Of a DNA stretch of 64,000 nucleotides, positions 56,173-64,000 are shown in pieces (position 1 is the stretch's first letter; each line of letters opens with the position of its first letter). Source of the DNA: Comamonadaceae bacterium (GTDB taxonomy: Bacteria; Pseudomonadota; Gammaproteobacteria; Burkholderiales; Burkholderiaceae_C); the NCBI GenBank assembly GCA_947445115.1, contig CANFCG010000006.1:38690-102689 (forward strand), written 5' to 3'. The notes beneath the pieces were generated by a model, which did no database searches, was not told the DNA's origin, and worked only from the letters and a program-made list of their open reading frames with translations. The position numbers were made by a program, and so were the translations under genes.

Positions 56173-57318
56173 CTAGTACTTCACATCTTCTAACCAAACC
56201 ACATCGTTGTCCACAGCATAGAGCTTGCATTCGCCTTTGCCTTTGCGGTTGCAAAATTCGAGCGAGCGCTTAAGTGGGTCATCGCCACCAAAAGCAAAAC
56301 CAGCAAACCCTTGCGCATCTAGCGCAAAAGCGCGCGGCGGGGTGGAGGCTAAAAACCTTTGGTAAGCCGTCTTCATGTTGTCGTTCAGATACGGTAGCTT
56401 TTCGATATTGGAAATTTTTGCAAAACCAGATGGCGCTGGCCTAGCTGTTTTTGCGTATGCGTATTTAGAATTCACAATTTTCGTGGGCAACCCTGCCACC
56501 GCCATTCTTGCCACTACAGGCTTTAACCAAATTGGCAAACCTGTGTAGCGACCAAACATCGAGTGCGCGTCTTCCTCAAAAACACCAAAAGCCACCATCT
56601 CCGCCTTGCCGCCTGCATCCACATACGACTTGTACGCTGGGTCAATCGCCTGCGGCGGAAAGTAGCTATCGTTTGCGCCGTAAAACCAAATCGACTCCAC
56701 TTTGGTTTTTCCGCCAAAGCGGCCATAGGCATCTTTCAATGCGGCTTCCCAATTGCAGTTGGTCATTTTTAAGCCTCCTGCAAAATTAACAAAAACCTTA
56801 AAACCTGCGTCTGGGTTTTGCGCATAAGCCATTGTTGTTAATCCGCCGTGCGACTGTCCCATCATCAACATTCGCGAGCTATCCGCCCAGCTTTGCTTTT
56901 TGAGCCAGTCCACAATCGCTGCCACATCCTCAGCTTGCGCTTCGCCATTACCGCCGATGTTGCAGCTATCGCCCACGGTTGTGCCGCCAGAATTTGAAAA
57001 GCCTTGCCGCATCGGAACCACGACTGCATAGCCACGTTGCAGCAGTTCTCGCACGGCTGGGATAGGCCGATAGCGCGGCTGAAACCGATTGCTTCCACCG
57101 GGCGCTTTGCCGTGATTAATGACAGCGAGAGGAAACGGCCCCGCGCCATCAGGCTTAAAAAGCGTGGTCTCTAAATCAATGCCCCATTTGTTTTCGTTTT
57201 TGATAAAAACAATTGATTCACCAAGCGAGGGGTCAACTGGCGTATGGGGCGCTTGTGCTTGGGAAAAAAATGTAAAAAACAAAATGAGGTAGATAAAGTA
57301 ATGCTTTCTCTGACTCAT
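56173..57318 (-). CDS. Exported alpha/beta hydrolase
   Basis: About 381 residues from the ATG at 57318, with a signal peptide ending in FFSQAQA. The frame from 57342 adds an implausible start. It has VINHGKAPGGSNR, the nucleophile elbow GQSHGG with a Ser in a DLH/prolyl-oligopeptidase-like fold, the FYGANDSYFPP segment with the Asp and DAHSMFG with the His. Its end, YAVDNDVVWLEDVKY, follows a Cys-containing FCNRKGKGECKLYAV segment that may form a disulfide. It follows liuB by four bases and precedes the second hydrolase by 12. Substrate unknown. Confidence 0.87.
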   Translation of the reverse strand: MSQRKHYFIYLILFFTFFSQAQAPHTPVDPSLGESIVFIKNENKWGIDLETTLFKPDGAGPFPLAVINHGKAPGGSNRFQPRYRPIPAVRELLQRGYAVVVPMRQGFSNSGGTTVGDSCNIGGNGEAQAEDVAAIVDWLKKQSWADSSRMLMMGQSHGGLTTMAYAQNPDAGFKVFVNFAGGLKMTNCNWEAALKDAYGRFGGKTKVESIWFYGANDSYFPPQAIDPAYKSYVDAGGKAEMVAFGVFEEDAHSMFGRYTGLPIWLKPVVARMAVAGLPTKIVNSKYAYAKTARPAPSGFAKISNIEKLPYLNDNMKTAYQRFLASTPPRAFALDAQGFAGFAFGGDDPLKRSLEFCNRKGKGECKLYAVDNDVVWLEDVKY

Positions 57319-57322
57319 AGCA

Positions 57323-58945
57323 TCACATCCGAAACACACCAAACTTGCTATCAGGAATCGGCTGATTCAACCCCGCCGATAGCGCCAAGCCCAATACCCG
57401 CCGTGTATCCACGGGGTTAATGATGCCGTCGTCCCACAGTCTTGCGCTGGCATAGTACGGGTGCGATTGATGCTCGAACTGGTCTAGCAGCGGCTGCTTG
57501 AATGCTTGCTCTTCATCTTTTGACCACGCGCCGCCTTTGGCCTCGATGCCATCACGCTTCACGGTTGCCAGTACGCTGGCCGCCTGCTCGCCGCCCATCA
57601 CGCCGATGCGGGCGTTCGGCCACATCCAAACGAAGCGAGGATTGAACGCACGGCCGCACATGCCGTAATTGCCTGCGCCAAAACTGCCACCAATGATGAT
57701 GGTGTATTTAGGCACGTTGGCGGTCGCGACAGCCGTCACCATCTTTGCACCGTGCCTGGCAATGCCTTCGGCTTCGACCTTTTTGCCAACCATAAAGCCC
57801 GTGATGTTTTGCAAAAACACGAGTGGAATTTTTCGCTGGCAGCACAGCTCGATAAAGTGAGCGCCTTTTTGCGCCGACTCAGAAAACAAAATCCCGTTGT
57901 TGGCGACGATGCCAACGGGCATGCCCTCTAAGTGCGCGAAGCCGCACACCAGCGTGCTACCGAAGCGTGATTTGAACTCGTGGAAGTCGGAGTCATCCAC
58001 GATGCGAGCAATGATTTCGCGTACATCGAATGATTTTTTAGCATCAACTGGAATAATGCCCACTAGCTCAGAGGCAGCATGGCGCGGGGCTTGCGGCGTT
58101 TTGAGCGTTGTCTCGTGATGCTTGCTGCGATTGATATGCGCGACCGCTTGCCGCGCCAGCGCCAGCGCATGCGCGTCGTCGTTCGCCAAGTGATCGGCCA
58201 CGCCCGACAGCCGCGTATGCACATCGCCGCCGCCCAGCTCTTCAGCGCTCACCACTTCACCCGTGGCGGCTTTCACTAGCGGTGGGCCTGCCAAAAAGAT
58301 CGTGCCTTGATTCTTCACGATGATGGTCTCATCAGACATGGCGGGCATGTACGCGCCGCCTGCCGTGCAACTGCCCATCACCACCGCAATCTGCGCGATA
58401 CCCAATGAACTCATTTGCGCTTGGTTATAAAAGATGCGGCCAAAGTGATCGCGGTCAGGGAACACTTCGTCTTGATTGGGCAAGTTCGCACCGCCCGAGT
58501 CCACCAAATAAATGCAAGGCAAATTGTTTTGCTGTGCAATCTCTTGCGCCCGCAAATGCTTCTTCACCGTCATTGGAAAGTACGTGCCGCCCTTCACCGT
58601 CGCATCATTGCAAACAATCATGCAGTCCACGCCCGCGACACGGCCAATGCCTGCGATGATGCCCGCGGCGGGCGCAGCATCTACGCCCTTGGCGTCTTGA
58701 TACATGGCGTACGCGGCGAGTGGCGCGATTTCTAAAAATGGCGAGCCTGCGTCGAGTAACAAATCCACACGCTCACGTGGCAGCAGCTTGCCCCGCGCGG
58801 CTTGCTTAGCGCGGGCTACAGCCCCCCCGCCCTCAGCAATCACAGCTAGTTTGGCCTCTAGGTCAGCGACTAGCGCGGTCATCACCGCGCTGTTGGCGAC
58901 GAAGTCTGCGCTTCTTGAATTGATTTGAGTGGTGAGAATGGTCAT
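57323..58945 (-). CDS. liuB: Methylcrotonyl-CoA carboxylase, carboxyltransferase (beta) subunit
   Basis: A 540-residue carboxyltransferase, starting at the ATG at 58945. Motifs are [92 protein letters not shown] and [28 protein letters not shown]. The [13 protein letters not shown] segment is typical of the methylcrotonyl type, less of propionyl. It is the first gene visible in the operon; isovaleryl-CoA dehydrogenase (liuA) is not in the window. Confidence 0.95.
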   Translation of the reverse strand: MTILTTQINSRSADFVANSAVMTALVADLEAKLAVIAEGGGAVARAKQAARGKLLPRERVDLLLDAGSPFLEIAPLAAYAMYQDAKGVDAAPAAGIIAGIGRVAGVDCMIVCNDATVKGGTYFPMTVKKHLRAQEIAQQNNLPCIYLVDSGGANLPNQDEVFPDRDHFGRIFYNQAQMSSLGIAQIAVVMGSCTAGGAYMPAMSDETIIVKNQGTIFLAGPPLVKAATGEVVSAEELGGGDVHTRLSGVADHLANDDAHALALARQAVAHINRSKHHETTLKTPQAPRHAASELVGIIPVDAKKSFDVREIIARIVDDSDFHEFKSRFGSTLVCGFAHLEGMPVGIVANNGILFSESAQKGAHFIELCCQRKIPLVFLQNITGFMVGKKVEAEGIARHGAKMVTAVATANVPKYTIIIGGSFGAGNYGMCGRAFNPRFVWMWPNARIGVMGGEQAASVLATVKRDGIEAKGGAWSKDEEQAFKQPLLDQFEHQSHPYYASARLWDDGIINPVDTRRVLGLALSAGLNQPIPDSKFGVFRM

Positions 58946-59010
58946 TGGCAATCCATGGTTGAGGAACAACTATACAGTTTTGAGCTACCCGTCTTTCTTA
59001 CAATCAACCC

Positions 59011-60174
59011 ATGACGACTTCAACCACCTCATTCGATATCTGCATTCACGGTGCGGGCTTTGTCGGGCGGACACTGGCGCTCTTATTGGCACGTGCTGGC
59101 TTAACGGTTGCGCTGGTCGATGCATACGCGCCCCATGACGCTGTGGACATTCGCGCCTTTTCACTCAATCACTCATCCAAAGCGTTACTAGATGGCGTGC
59201 AGGCGTGGCCTTCGGACGCACACGTCACGCCCGTTTTGTCGATGGCGGTATTTGGCGATGCGGGCGGCGTGGCACACTTTGGGCAATCTGAGCACGTGGA
59301 GACGCAAAAAACACAGGGTGAGCCACTCAATTGGATTGTCGATGTCCCCGCTCTAAGTACCGCTTTGCAAGAGCAAACGGCTCGCGAGCCTTGCATCACA
59401 TGCCTTACATCCGACGATGGCCTGCAAGCCAAGCTACACGTGGTTTGTGAAGGTAAGCCCTCTGTCATGCTTGGCCAGCTTGGCGTAGCAGCCAAGACCA
59501 TTCGCTATCCGCAGCACGCGATTGCGGCAAGGTTGACGTGCGAGCATCCGCATCAGCACGCTGCGCGCCAATGGTTTAACGAGCGCGGCGAGGTGCTGGC
59601 GTTGTTGCCGCTAGGCGGTGCAGAGGCAAATGCGCGAGAAGTTGCACTGGTGTGGTCACTGACATCCGAGCATGCCCAAGCAATGCAAAACGCGGCGCCT
59701 GCCGATTTCACAACGGCCTTAACCGCAGCGGCAGGCCATACTTTAGGCACAATGACACTTGCTAGCTCACGTGCGCTTTGGCCGCTACAGCTCACGCAGA
59801 TACCTACTTGGATAGGAGAGCGCGACGGTAAAGTATGGGTACTAGCTGGCGATGCAGCGCACGCTATGCACCCACTGGCTGGGCAAGGTTTAAACGTCGG
59901 GCTAGGCGATGCTGCGCTCTTGGCCGATACGCTACAAAATTTTTTAGTTAAGTCACCACTTTTTAACCCCAGCCCGACCACGATCAAGCGTGCGCTTGGC
60001 AAGTACGCTCGCGCAAGGCAAGCGGCAGCGGCAGAAATGTCTGGCGTGACGGATGGACTGCATTTACTGTTTGCACACAAACACCCACTGGTGCAGCAAG
60101 CGCGCAATTGGGGCATGAAGCTGTTTGACCGCGCCGATGGGCTAAAGCGGCAAGTCATTAAAAAGGCACAATAA
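59011..60174 (+). CDS. UbiH/Coq6-family FAD monooxygenase
   Basis: A 387-residue flavin hydroxylase, probably of ubiquinone synthesis. The FAD motif is ICIHGAGFVGRTLALLLARAGL at the N-terminus and WVLAGDAAHAMHPLAGQGLNVGLGDAALLA at about residues 270-300. The region between is divergent from UbiH, UbiF and UbiI, so which ring position it hydroxylates cannot be told. The start follows AACCC without a strong ribosome site. It is divergent from liuB and just ahead of the dsbC-like gene. Confidence 0.85.
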   Translation: MTTSTTSFDICIHGAGFVGRTLALLLARAGLTVALVDAYAPHDAVDIRAFSLNHSSKALLDGVQAWPSDAHVTPVLSMAVFGDAGGVAHFGQSEHVETQKTQGEPLNWIVDVPALSTALQEQTAREPCITCLTSDDGLQAKLHVVCEGKPSVMLGQLGVAAKTIRYPQHAIAARLTCEHPHQHAARQWFNERGEVLALLPLGGAEANAREVALVWSLTSEHAQAMQNAAPADFTTALTAAAGHTLGTMTLASSRALWPLQLTQIPTWIGERDGKVWVLAGDAAHAMHPLAGQGLNVGLGDAALLADTLQNFLVKSPLFNPSPTTIKRALGKYARARQAAAAEMSGVTDGLHLLFAHKHPLVQQARNWGMKLFDRADGLKRQVIKKAQ

Positions 60175-60178
60175 GCAC

Positions 60179-60922
60179 ATGAAACACACAAAATCTATGA
60201 CTAAAATTCTCTTCTCCGTCTTACTGGCAATCGGCCTGCAAGTCATGTTCAGTATGGCCTACGCGCAAGAAGATGTGATTCGAAAAAACCTTGCTGAGCG
60301 CATTCCTAAGCTACCCAAAATCGATGAAATCGTCAAAGCACCGATTGCAGGCCTGTATGAGATTCGCGTGGGTGGAACCGATATTTATTACACCGATAGC
60401 GGCGGCAACTATCTGATTGACGGTCAACTGATTGACGCTAAATCGGGTAAAAATTTAACCGAAGAGCGCGTGAACAAACTCTCTGCAATTGACTTTAAAG
60501 ACCTGCCACTCAAGGACGCCTTCGTCATCAAACGCGGCACGGGTGCACGCAAAATCGCGGTGTTCGAAGACCCCAACTGCGGCTATTGCAAGCGTTTTGA
60601 AGCCGATATGCAAAAGGTCAACAACGTCACGGTGTACATGTTTTTGTATCCCATTTTGGGAGACGACTCCACCGTTAAATCGAAAACCATTTGGTGCGCT
60701 GCCGACAAAGGCAAAGCATGGATGGATTGGATGCTGAATGAAGTGCCACTCAGAGGTCAAAGCAAATGCAACACCGATGCACTGGCACGCAATGTCGAGT
60801 TTGGCAAAAAGCATCGCATCACCGGTACGCCCACGCTACTCTTGGCGGATGGCACACGCATTCCGGGTGCCATTGGCAGCGCACAGCTGGAGAAGATGCT
60901 GGCCGACGTCAAGGTTAATTAA
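60179..60922 (+). CDS. dsbC: Periplasmic disulfide isomerase DsbC
   Basis: A 247-residue protein with a signal peptide (TKILFSVLLAIGLQVMFSMAYA). The N-terminal dimerisation domain (about 30-100) has GLYEIRVGGTDIYYTDSGGNYLIDGQLID. The thioredoxin domain has CGYC at residues 134-137 in FEDPNCGYCKRF and the cis-Pro in RITGTPTLLLADG. It corrects wrong disulfides in the periplasm. It starts four bases after the UbiH-like gene. Confidence 0.94.
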   Translation: MKHTKSMTKILFSVLLAIGLQVMFSMAYAQEDVIRKNLAERIPKLPKIDEIVKAPIAGLYEIRVGGTDIYYTDSGGNYLIDGQLIDAKSGKNLTEERVNKLSAIDFKDLPLKDAFVIKRGTGARKIAVFEDPNCGYCKRFEADMQKVNNVTVYMFLYPILGDDSTVKSKTIWCAADKGKAWMDWMLNEVPLRGQSKCNTDALARNVEFGKKHRITGTPTLLLADGTRIPGAIGSAQLEKMLADVKVN

Positions 60923-60924
60923 GG

Positions 60925-60950
60925 GTCATTCCCGCGAAGGCGGGAATCCA
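60925..60950 (+). repeat. Dispersed palindromic repeat, copy 5 (dsbC/M61 gap)
   Basis: GTCATTCCCGC GAA GGCGGGAATCCA is a near-perfect stem between the dsbC stop and the M61 peptidase ATG, with only a few bases on each side. It could weaken or limit read-through into the peptidase gene. Confidence 0.85.
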
Positions 60951-60952
60951 CA

Positions 60953-62701
60953 ATGATGGCAATAATTCAACACAAAATCGAGTTGCATGACCTGCATGCG
61001 CATCTCTTCAAAGTCACTCTCACCATCCCCGAACCCGCGTCTAATCAGGCGTTCAGCATGGCGGTGTGGATTCCAGGCAGCTATTTGGTGCGAGAGTTTT
61101 CTAAGCAAGTGCAAGAGCTAACTGCCAAGCAAGGCGGCAAAAATATAGCCATCGCGCAGCTTAGTAAAAATACGTGGCGCCTCGCGAATACACCCACCAA
61201 ACCCATCACTCTCACCTATTTGGTTTACGCTTTTGATGCCTCGGTGCGCACGGCTTTTTTGGATAGCACACGCGGCTTCTTCAATGGCACGTCACTGTTT
61301 ATGAGGGTTACAGGACAAGAGGGCACGCCGCAGCAAGTGCTGATTGAGCCATCCGATACAACAAAAAATTGGCAGACGGCTACTAGCCTAACAAAGCTGG
61401 CGACGAACCTTTACCAAGCAGACGACTACGACGAGCTAGCCGACAGTCCGTTTGAGATGGGCGAGTTTTGGGAAGGTAGATTCACAGCTAGTGGAATCAA
61501 GCATCGTTTTATCGTGAGTGGTGCAGCCGCCACGTTTAATGGCAAGCGGCTTTTGGCGGATACAAAAAAGATCGTGGAGACGGAACTTTCGTTTTGGCAT
61601 GGTAGGGCGGAAAAGCCTCTGAAAGCTTTGCTGGATAAGGGCTACGTCTTCATGCTACGGGCCATGGACAACGGCTACGGCGGGCTAGAGCACATGAATA
61701 GCACGGCGCTAATTGCCAAGCGCAGCGACTTGCCACGCATCGGTGACGACACCACGAGTGATGGCTACATCACGCTACTCGGCCTCATCAGCCACGAGTA
61801 TTTCCACACATGGAACGTCAAACGTTTGCGCCCCGCAGAGCTTGTGCCGTATGACTATGACGTTGAGAATCACACCGAACTGCTGTGGTTTTTTGAAGGA
61901 TTCACCAGCTATTACGATGACCTCATTTTGCGCCGTGCAGGACTGATCAATGACGAGCACTATTTGGGCTTGCTCGCCAAGACCATCAATCAAGTGCAGC
62001 AAACACCAGGGCGGTTGGTTCATTCGTTGGCAGACTCTAGCTTTGAGGCGTGGACCAAGTACTACCGTATGGACGAGAACTCATCCAACAGCACGGTGAG
62101 CTACTACACCAAGGGTTCGCTAGTCGCGCTGTGTTTGGACTTGATGTTGCGCCAAAGTGGTTCTAATTTGGACACCGTGATGCAGTCGCTCTGGCAAAAG
62201 CATGCGGCAAAAGGCAAGGACAGCATCGGCGCGATTGATGAAGCGGCACTGGTAGAGGCCATACCTGATAAGGCCTCTGGGCAAGCTTTGCTTAAATGGG
62301 TGCGTACCACTGAGGAGCTACCGCTCTCCAAACTGCTGGCAAGTGCTGGCATAGAAACCGTGGCGGTCAAGGCCAATCTTGCGCAGCAACTGGGGCTGCG
62401 TGTTGGCACGAACGGCAGCATCAAGATCAAGCAAGTATTGACGGGGACACCAGCACACAAGGCAGGCTTTGCGGCGGGAGACGAATGGTTGGCAATTGAA
62501 GTGAAAGATCAAACGTGGCGCATCAGCAATTTGGATGACGTGCTGCTCTACGCATCTGCTGGCAAGCCAATCACAGCGTGGATTGCACGGGATAAGCAGA
62601 TGCTGAAGTTGGATTTAACCTTGCCAAAAAATCAAATGCTAAATGCAGATGTGAAACTGAAAATCACTGATGCGAAGAAGCTGTCTAGTTGGCTGGGATA
62701 A
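60953..62701 (+). CDS. M61-family metallopeptidase with PDZ domain
   Basis: A 582-residue protease of the glycyl aminopeptidase group. It lacks a signal peptide, as many M61 enzymes do. An N-terminal beta domain (FSMAVWIPGSYLVREFSKQVQ) is followed by the Zn motif HEYFHTWNVKRLRP (281-285 as HEYFH) and a downstream Glu in LLWFFEGFTSYYDDL. A PDZ domain at about 485-575 has IKIKQVLTGTPAHKAGFAAGDEW. The start could be either ATG at 60953 or 60956. Its end overlaps the PaaI gene on the other strand by 17 bases. Confidence 0.9.
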   Translation: MMAIIQHKIELHDLHAHLFKVTLTIPEPASNQAFSMAVWIPGSYLVREFSKQVQELTAKQGGKNIAIAQLSKNTWRLANTPTKPITLTYLVYAFDASVRTAFLDSTRGFFNGTSLFMRVTGQEGTPQQVLIEPSDTTKNWQTATSLTKLATNLYQADDYDELADSPFEMGEFWEGRFTASGIKHRFIVSGAAATFNGKRLLADTKKIVETELSFWHGRAEKPLKALLDKGYVFMLRAMDNGYGGLEHMNSTALIAKRSDLPRIGDDTTSDGYITLLGLISHEYFHTWNVKRLRPAELVPYDYDVENHTELLWFFEGFTSYYDDLILRRAGLINDEHYLGLLAKTINQVQQTPGRLVHSLADSSFEAWTKYYRMDENSSNSTVSYYTKGSLVALCLDLMLRQSGSNLDTVMQSLWQKHAAKGKDSIGAIDEAALVEAIPDKASGQALLKWVRTTEELPLSKLLASAGIETVAVKANLAQQLGLRVGTNGSIKIKQVLTGTPAHKAGFAAGDEWLAIEVKDQTWRISNLDDVLLYASAGKPITAWIARDKQMLKLDLTLPKNQMLNADVKLKITDAKKLSSWLG

Positions 62702-63116
62702 CCGTCCCTGCAATCTGCGCGCTCTTGCCTCTAAACATCGCAATCGTCTCGCCCTTTTGATTCGTCACGCGCATGTCGTAAATACCATGCCGCCCGGACA
62801 GCGTTTGCTCAACGCCTTCGCAAGTGAGTACATCATGCAGGTGCGCAGGCTTTAAAAATTCGATGCTACATCCTGCCGCTACGGCGACTTTGTTGTAGCT
62901 ATTGCAAGCAAAGGCAAAGGTAGAATCCGCCAGCGTAAAGATAAAGCCGCCGTGGCAAATTTGATGCCCGTTAAGGTGCAGTTCGCGCACTTGCATCTCA
63001 ATCACAGCGCGGCCTGGCTCAGCTTTGATGAGCCGCATCTGCATCGTATCTTTGGTCGCTACGTCTACGCTCCACATGGATGCAGCGACGGCGGTGGCGA
63101 GTTCTTTTGGATTCAT
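62685..63116 (-). CDS. paaI: Hydroxyphenylacetyl-CoA-type thioesterase
   Basis: A 143-residue hot-dog-fold thioesterase. I use the ATG at 63116, preceded by AAAGGTG; the frame from 63125 would need a GTG and lacks support. It has the PaaI motif LNGHQICHGGFIFTLADSTFAFACNSYN with the catalytic Asp in LADSTFA, and CSIEFLKPAHLHDVL. It hydrolyses stalled CoA esters of the phenylacetate pathway. It begins one base after the paaG stop, so the two are coupled. Confidence 0.9.
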   Translation of the reverse strand: MNPKELATAVAASMWSVDVATKDTMQMRLIKAEPGRAVIEMQVRELHLNGHQICHGGFIFTLADSTFAFACNSYNKVAVAAGCSIEFLKPAHLHDVLTCEGVEQTLSGRHGIYDMRVTNQKGETIAMFRGKSAQIAGTVIPAN

Positions 63117-63117
63117 C

Positions 63118-63918
63118 TTATTCACCTTTAAATTGAGCAGGTCGTTTTTGCAAAAATGCGCTCACCCCTTCAATATAGTCATGCGTGCCACCAAGTGCAG
63201 ATTGCACATCGCGCTCTAAATCGAGTTGCTCTTTATAGGTGTTGGTCACTGCGCTGCGCAGCAAATGCCGCGTTTCAATTAGTGCTTTGGTGGGCATCGC
63301 TGCCATGCGGGAAGCCATAGCCAGTGCGGCCTCCAGAGCATCGTCCGCCACATCCCAGATCAGTCCCCAGTCCTTCGCTTGCGCGGCGGTGAGCTTATCG
63401 CCCGTCATGCACAGCGCCATCGCGCGTGCCATACCGAGGCGCTGCGGGAGTATCCACGAGCCACCCGAATCGGGGATGAGTCCAATCTTGCTAAACGCTT
63501 GGATGAAGCTGGCCGAGGGCGTGGCGATGGTGATGTCACAACCCAACGCATACGATGCGCCCGCGCCTGCCGCTACGCCGTTGACAGCGGCAATGGTGGG
63601 TACGCGCAGCAGTTGCAGTTTGAGCGCGGTGGGATTGAAGTAGTCGTTAATCACGGCGCGAGGATTGGCGCGTTCCACCAATTTTGGGCCTTCAGAAAAA
63701 TCGAACTCGGATAAATCCGCGCCTGCGCAAAAGCCGCGTCCTGCGCCCGTCAGCACCATCGCGCGGATTGTTTTGTTGGCGGCAATTTCGTCAAACACAG
63801 CCCACAGGTCTTTGTGCATTTGCTTGGTCAAGCTATTCAACGCCGCTGGGCGATTGAGCGTGACCAGCGCAATTTGTGCCGTGCCTTCGCCTTTTAGTTC
63901 AAATAAAACGTCGCTCAT
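63118..63918 (-). CDS. paaG: 1,2-epoxyphenylacetyl-CoA isomerase (enoyl-CoA hydratase family)
   Basis: A 266-residue crotonase-fold enzyme from the ATG at 63918, which has an AAGGA ribosome site; the frame from 63993 adds 25 unsupported residues. Motifs are LNRPAALNSLTKQMH, LTGAGRGFCAGADLSEF, NGVAAGAGASYALGCDITIA and FSKIGLIPDSGGSWILPQRLGMARAM. The segment LDLERDVQSALGGTHDYIEGVSAFLQKRPAQFKG matches PaaG. It turns the epoxide of phenylacetyl-CoA into an oxepin. paaI follows, and another paa gene probably starts on the other strand at the window end. Confidence 0.88.
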   Translation of the reverse strand: MSDVLFELKGEGTAQIALVTLNRPAALNSLTKQMHKDLWAVFDEIAANKTIRAMVLTGAGRGFCAGADLSEFDFSEGPKLVERANPRAVINDYFNPTALKLQLLRVPTIAAVNGVAAGAGASYALGCDITIATPSASFIQAFSKIGLIPDSGGSWILPQRLGMARAMALCMTGDKLTAAQAKDWGLIWDVADDALEAALAMASRMAAMPTKALIETRHLLRSAVTNTYKEQLDLERDVQSALGGTHDYIEGVSAFLQKRPAQFKGE

Positions 63919-63996
63919 ATGTGCATTCCTTGTCAGTGATGTGGATGCGGGAAACTGTACCATTGCATCTTTGTCAACGCTATTAGGAGTCACCCC

Positions 63997-64000
63997 ATGA
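63997..64000 (+). CDS. Probable start of the next gene (cut by window edge)
   Basis: An ATG at 63997 follows a TAGGAGT ribosome site at 63983-63989. Only one codon is in the window. Divergent from paaG, it may be another phenylacetate gene, but that is a guess from context. Confidence 0.4.

Overview
The window looks like the chromosome of a Burkholderiales bacterium, probably Comamonadaceae or a close relative. This rests on three things: two Bug/TctC-type solute-binding proteins, a protocatechuate 4,5-cleavage cluster in nearly the gene order known from Comamonas pmd operons, and moderately GC-rich, dense, mostly co-directional genes. No rRNA, tRNA, CRISPR array, insertion sequence, prophage or replication origin was seen, and no gene-free stretch exceeds 300 bases.

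Layout. 1-2.7 kb: 5' part of metX (minus strand), an ammonium transporter, and a secreted orphan resembling the C-terminal domain of the type VI secretion protein TssM. 2.8-17.6 kb: a LysR regulator divergent from a long catabolic operon. The operon holds the CHA aldolase, PDC hydrolase, protocatechuate 4,5-dioxygenase (two subunits) and CHMS dehydrogenase, together with five different solute-binding proteins, a pirin, a complete branched-chain-type ABC importer and a DsbA/FrnE-like oxidoreductase. 17.6-22.7 kb: DUF1080 lipoprotein, aldo/keto reductase, MarR-like regulator, TctD/TctE-like two-component system and a GST. 22.7-27.1 kb: topoisomerase III with a histone-H1-like Lys/Ala tail, divergent from a SET-domain methyltransferase, birA and a SPOR protein. 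27.1-32.9 kb (minus): a kexin-like S8 protease lipoprotein with a separate propeptide-like gene, then GAPDH and transketolase. 33-35 kb: murU and pepP. 35.2-39.3 kb: a peroxide-defence island (katG, rubrerythrin, rubredoxin, rubredoxin reductase). 39.3-44.1 kb: an EamA transporter (minus), NADP-malic enzyme, an exported FAH-family protein and a beta-carbonic anhydrase.

44.1-51.7 kb is the most unusual part. A secreted small protein and a separate two-gene unit are each preceded by a related promoter region (31 of 41 aligned bases identical by eye) that carries helically phased TTTAAG-like heptamers. The second unit encodes an uncharacterised helical protein and a 1073-residue protein that fuses a DyP-type heme peroxidase to a cytochrome P450. 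Convergent to it lies an 848-residue regulator with an OmpR-type winged helix and a STAND-like ATPase, a plausible reader of the phased sites. I propose this as a candidate undescribed peroxide-driven tandem-heme oxidation system.

51.7-59 kb (minus) is a leucine/isovalerate degradation operon: methylcrotonyl-CoA carboxylase beta and alpha, methylglutaconyl-CoA hydratase and HMG-CoA lyase, with two exported alpha/beta hydrolases inserted. 59-64 kb holds a UbiH-like hydroxylase, DsbC, an M61 peptidase with PDZ domain, and the phenylacetate genes paaG and paaI (minus).

Five copies of a palindromic ATTCCCGC...GCGGGAAT repeat are scattered through the window. Two of them form the C-terminal coding ends of livM and the eamA gene. 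Coordinates use the start codon I judge most likely; family calls come from reading the translated sequence, not from a database search.
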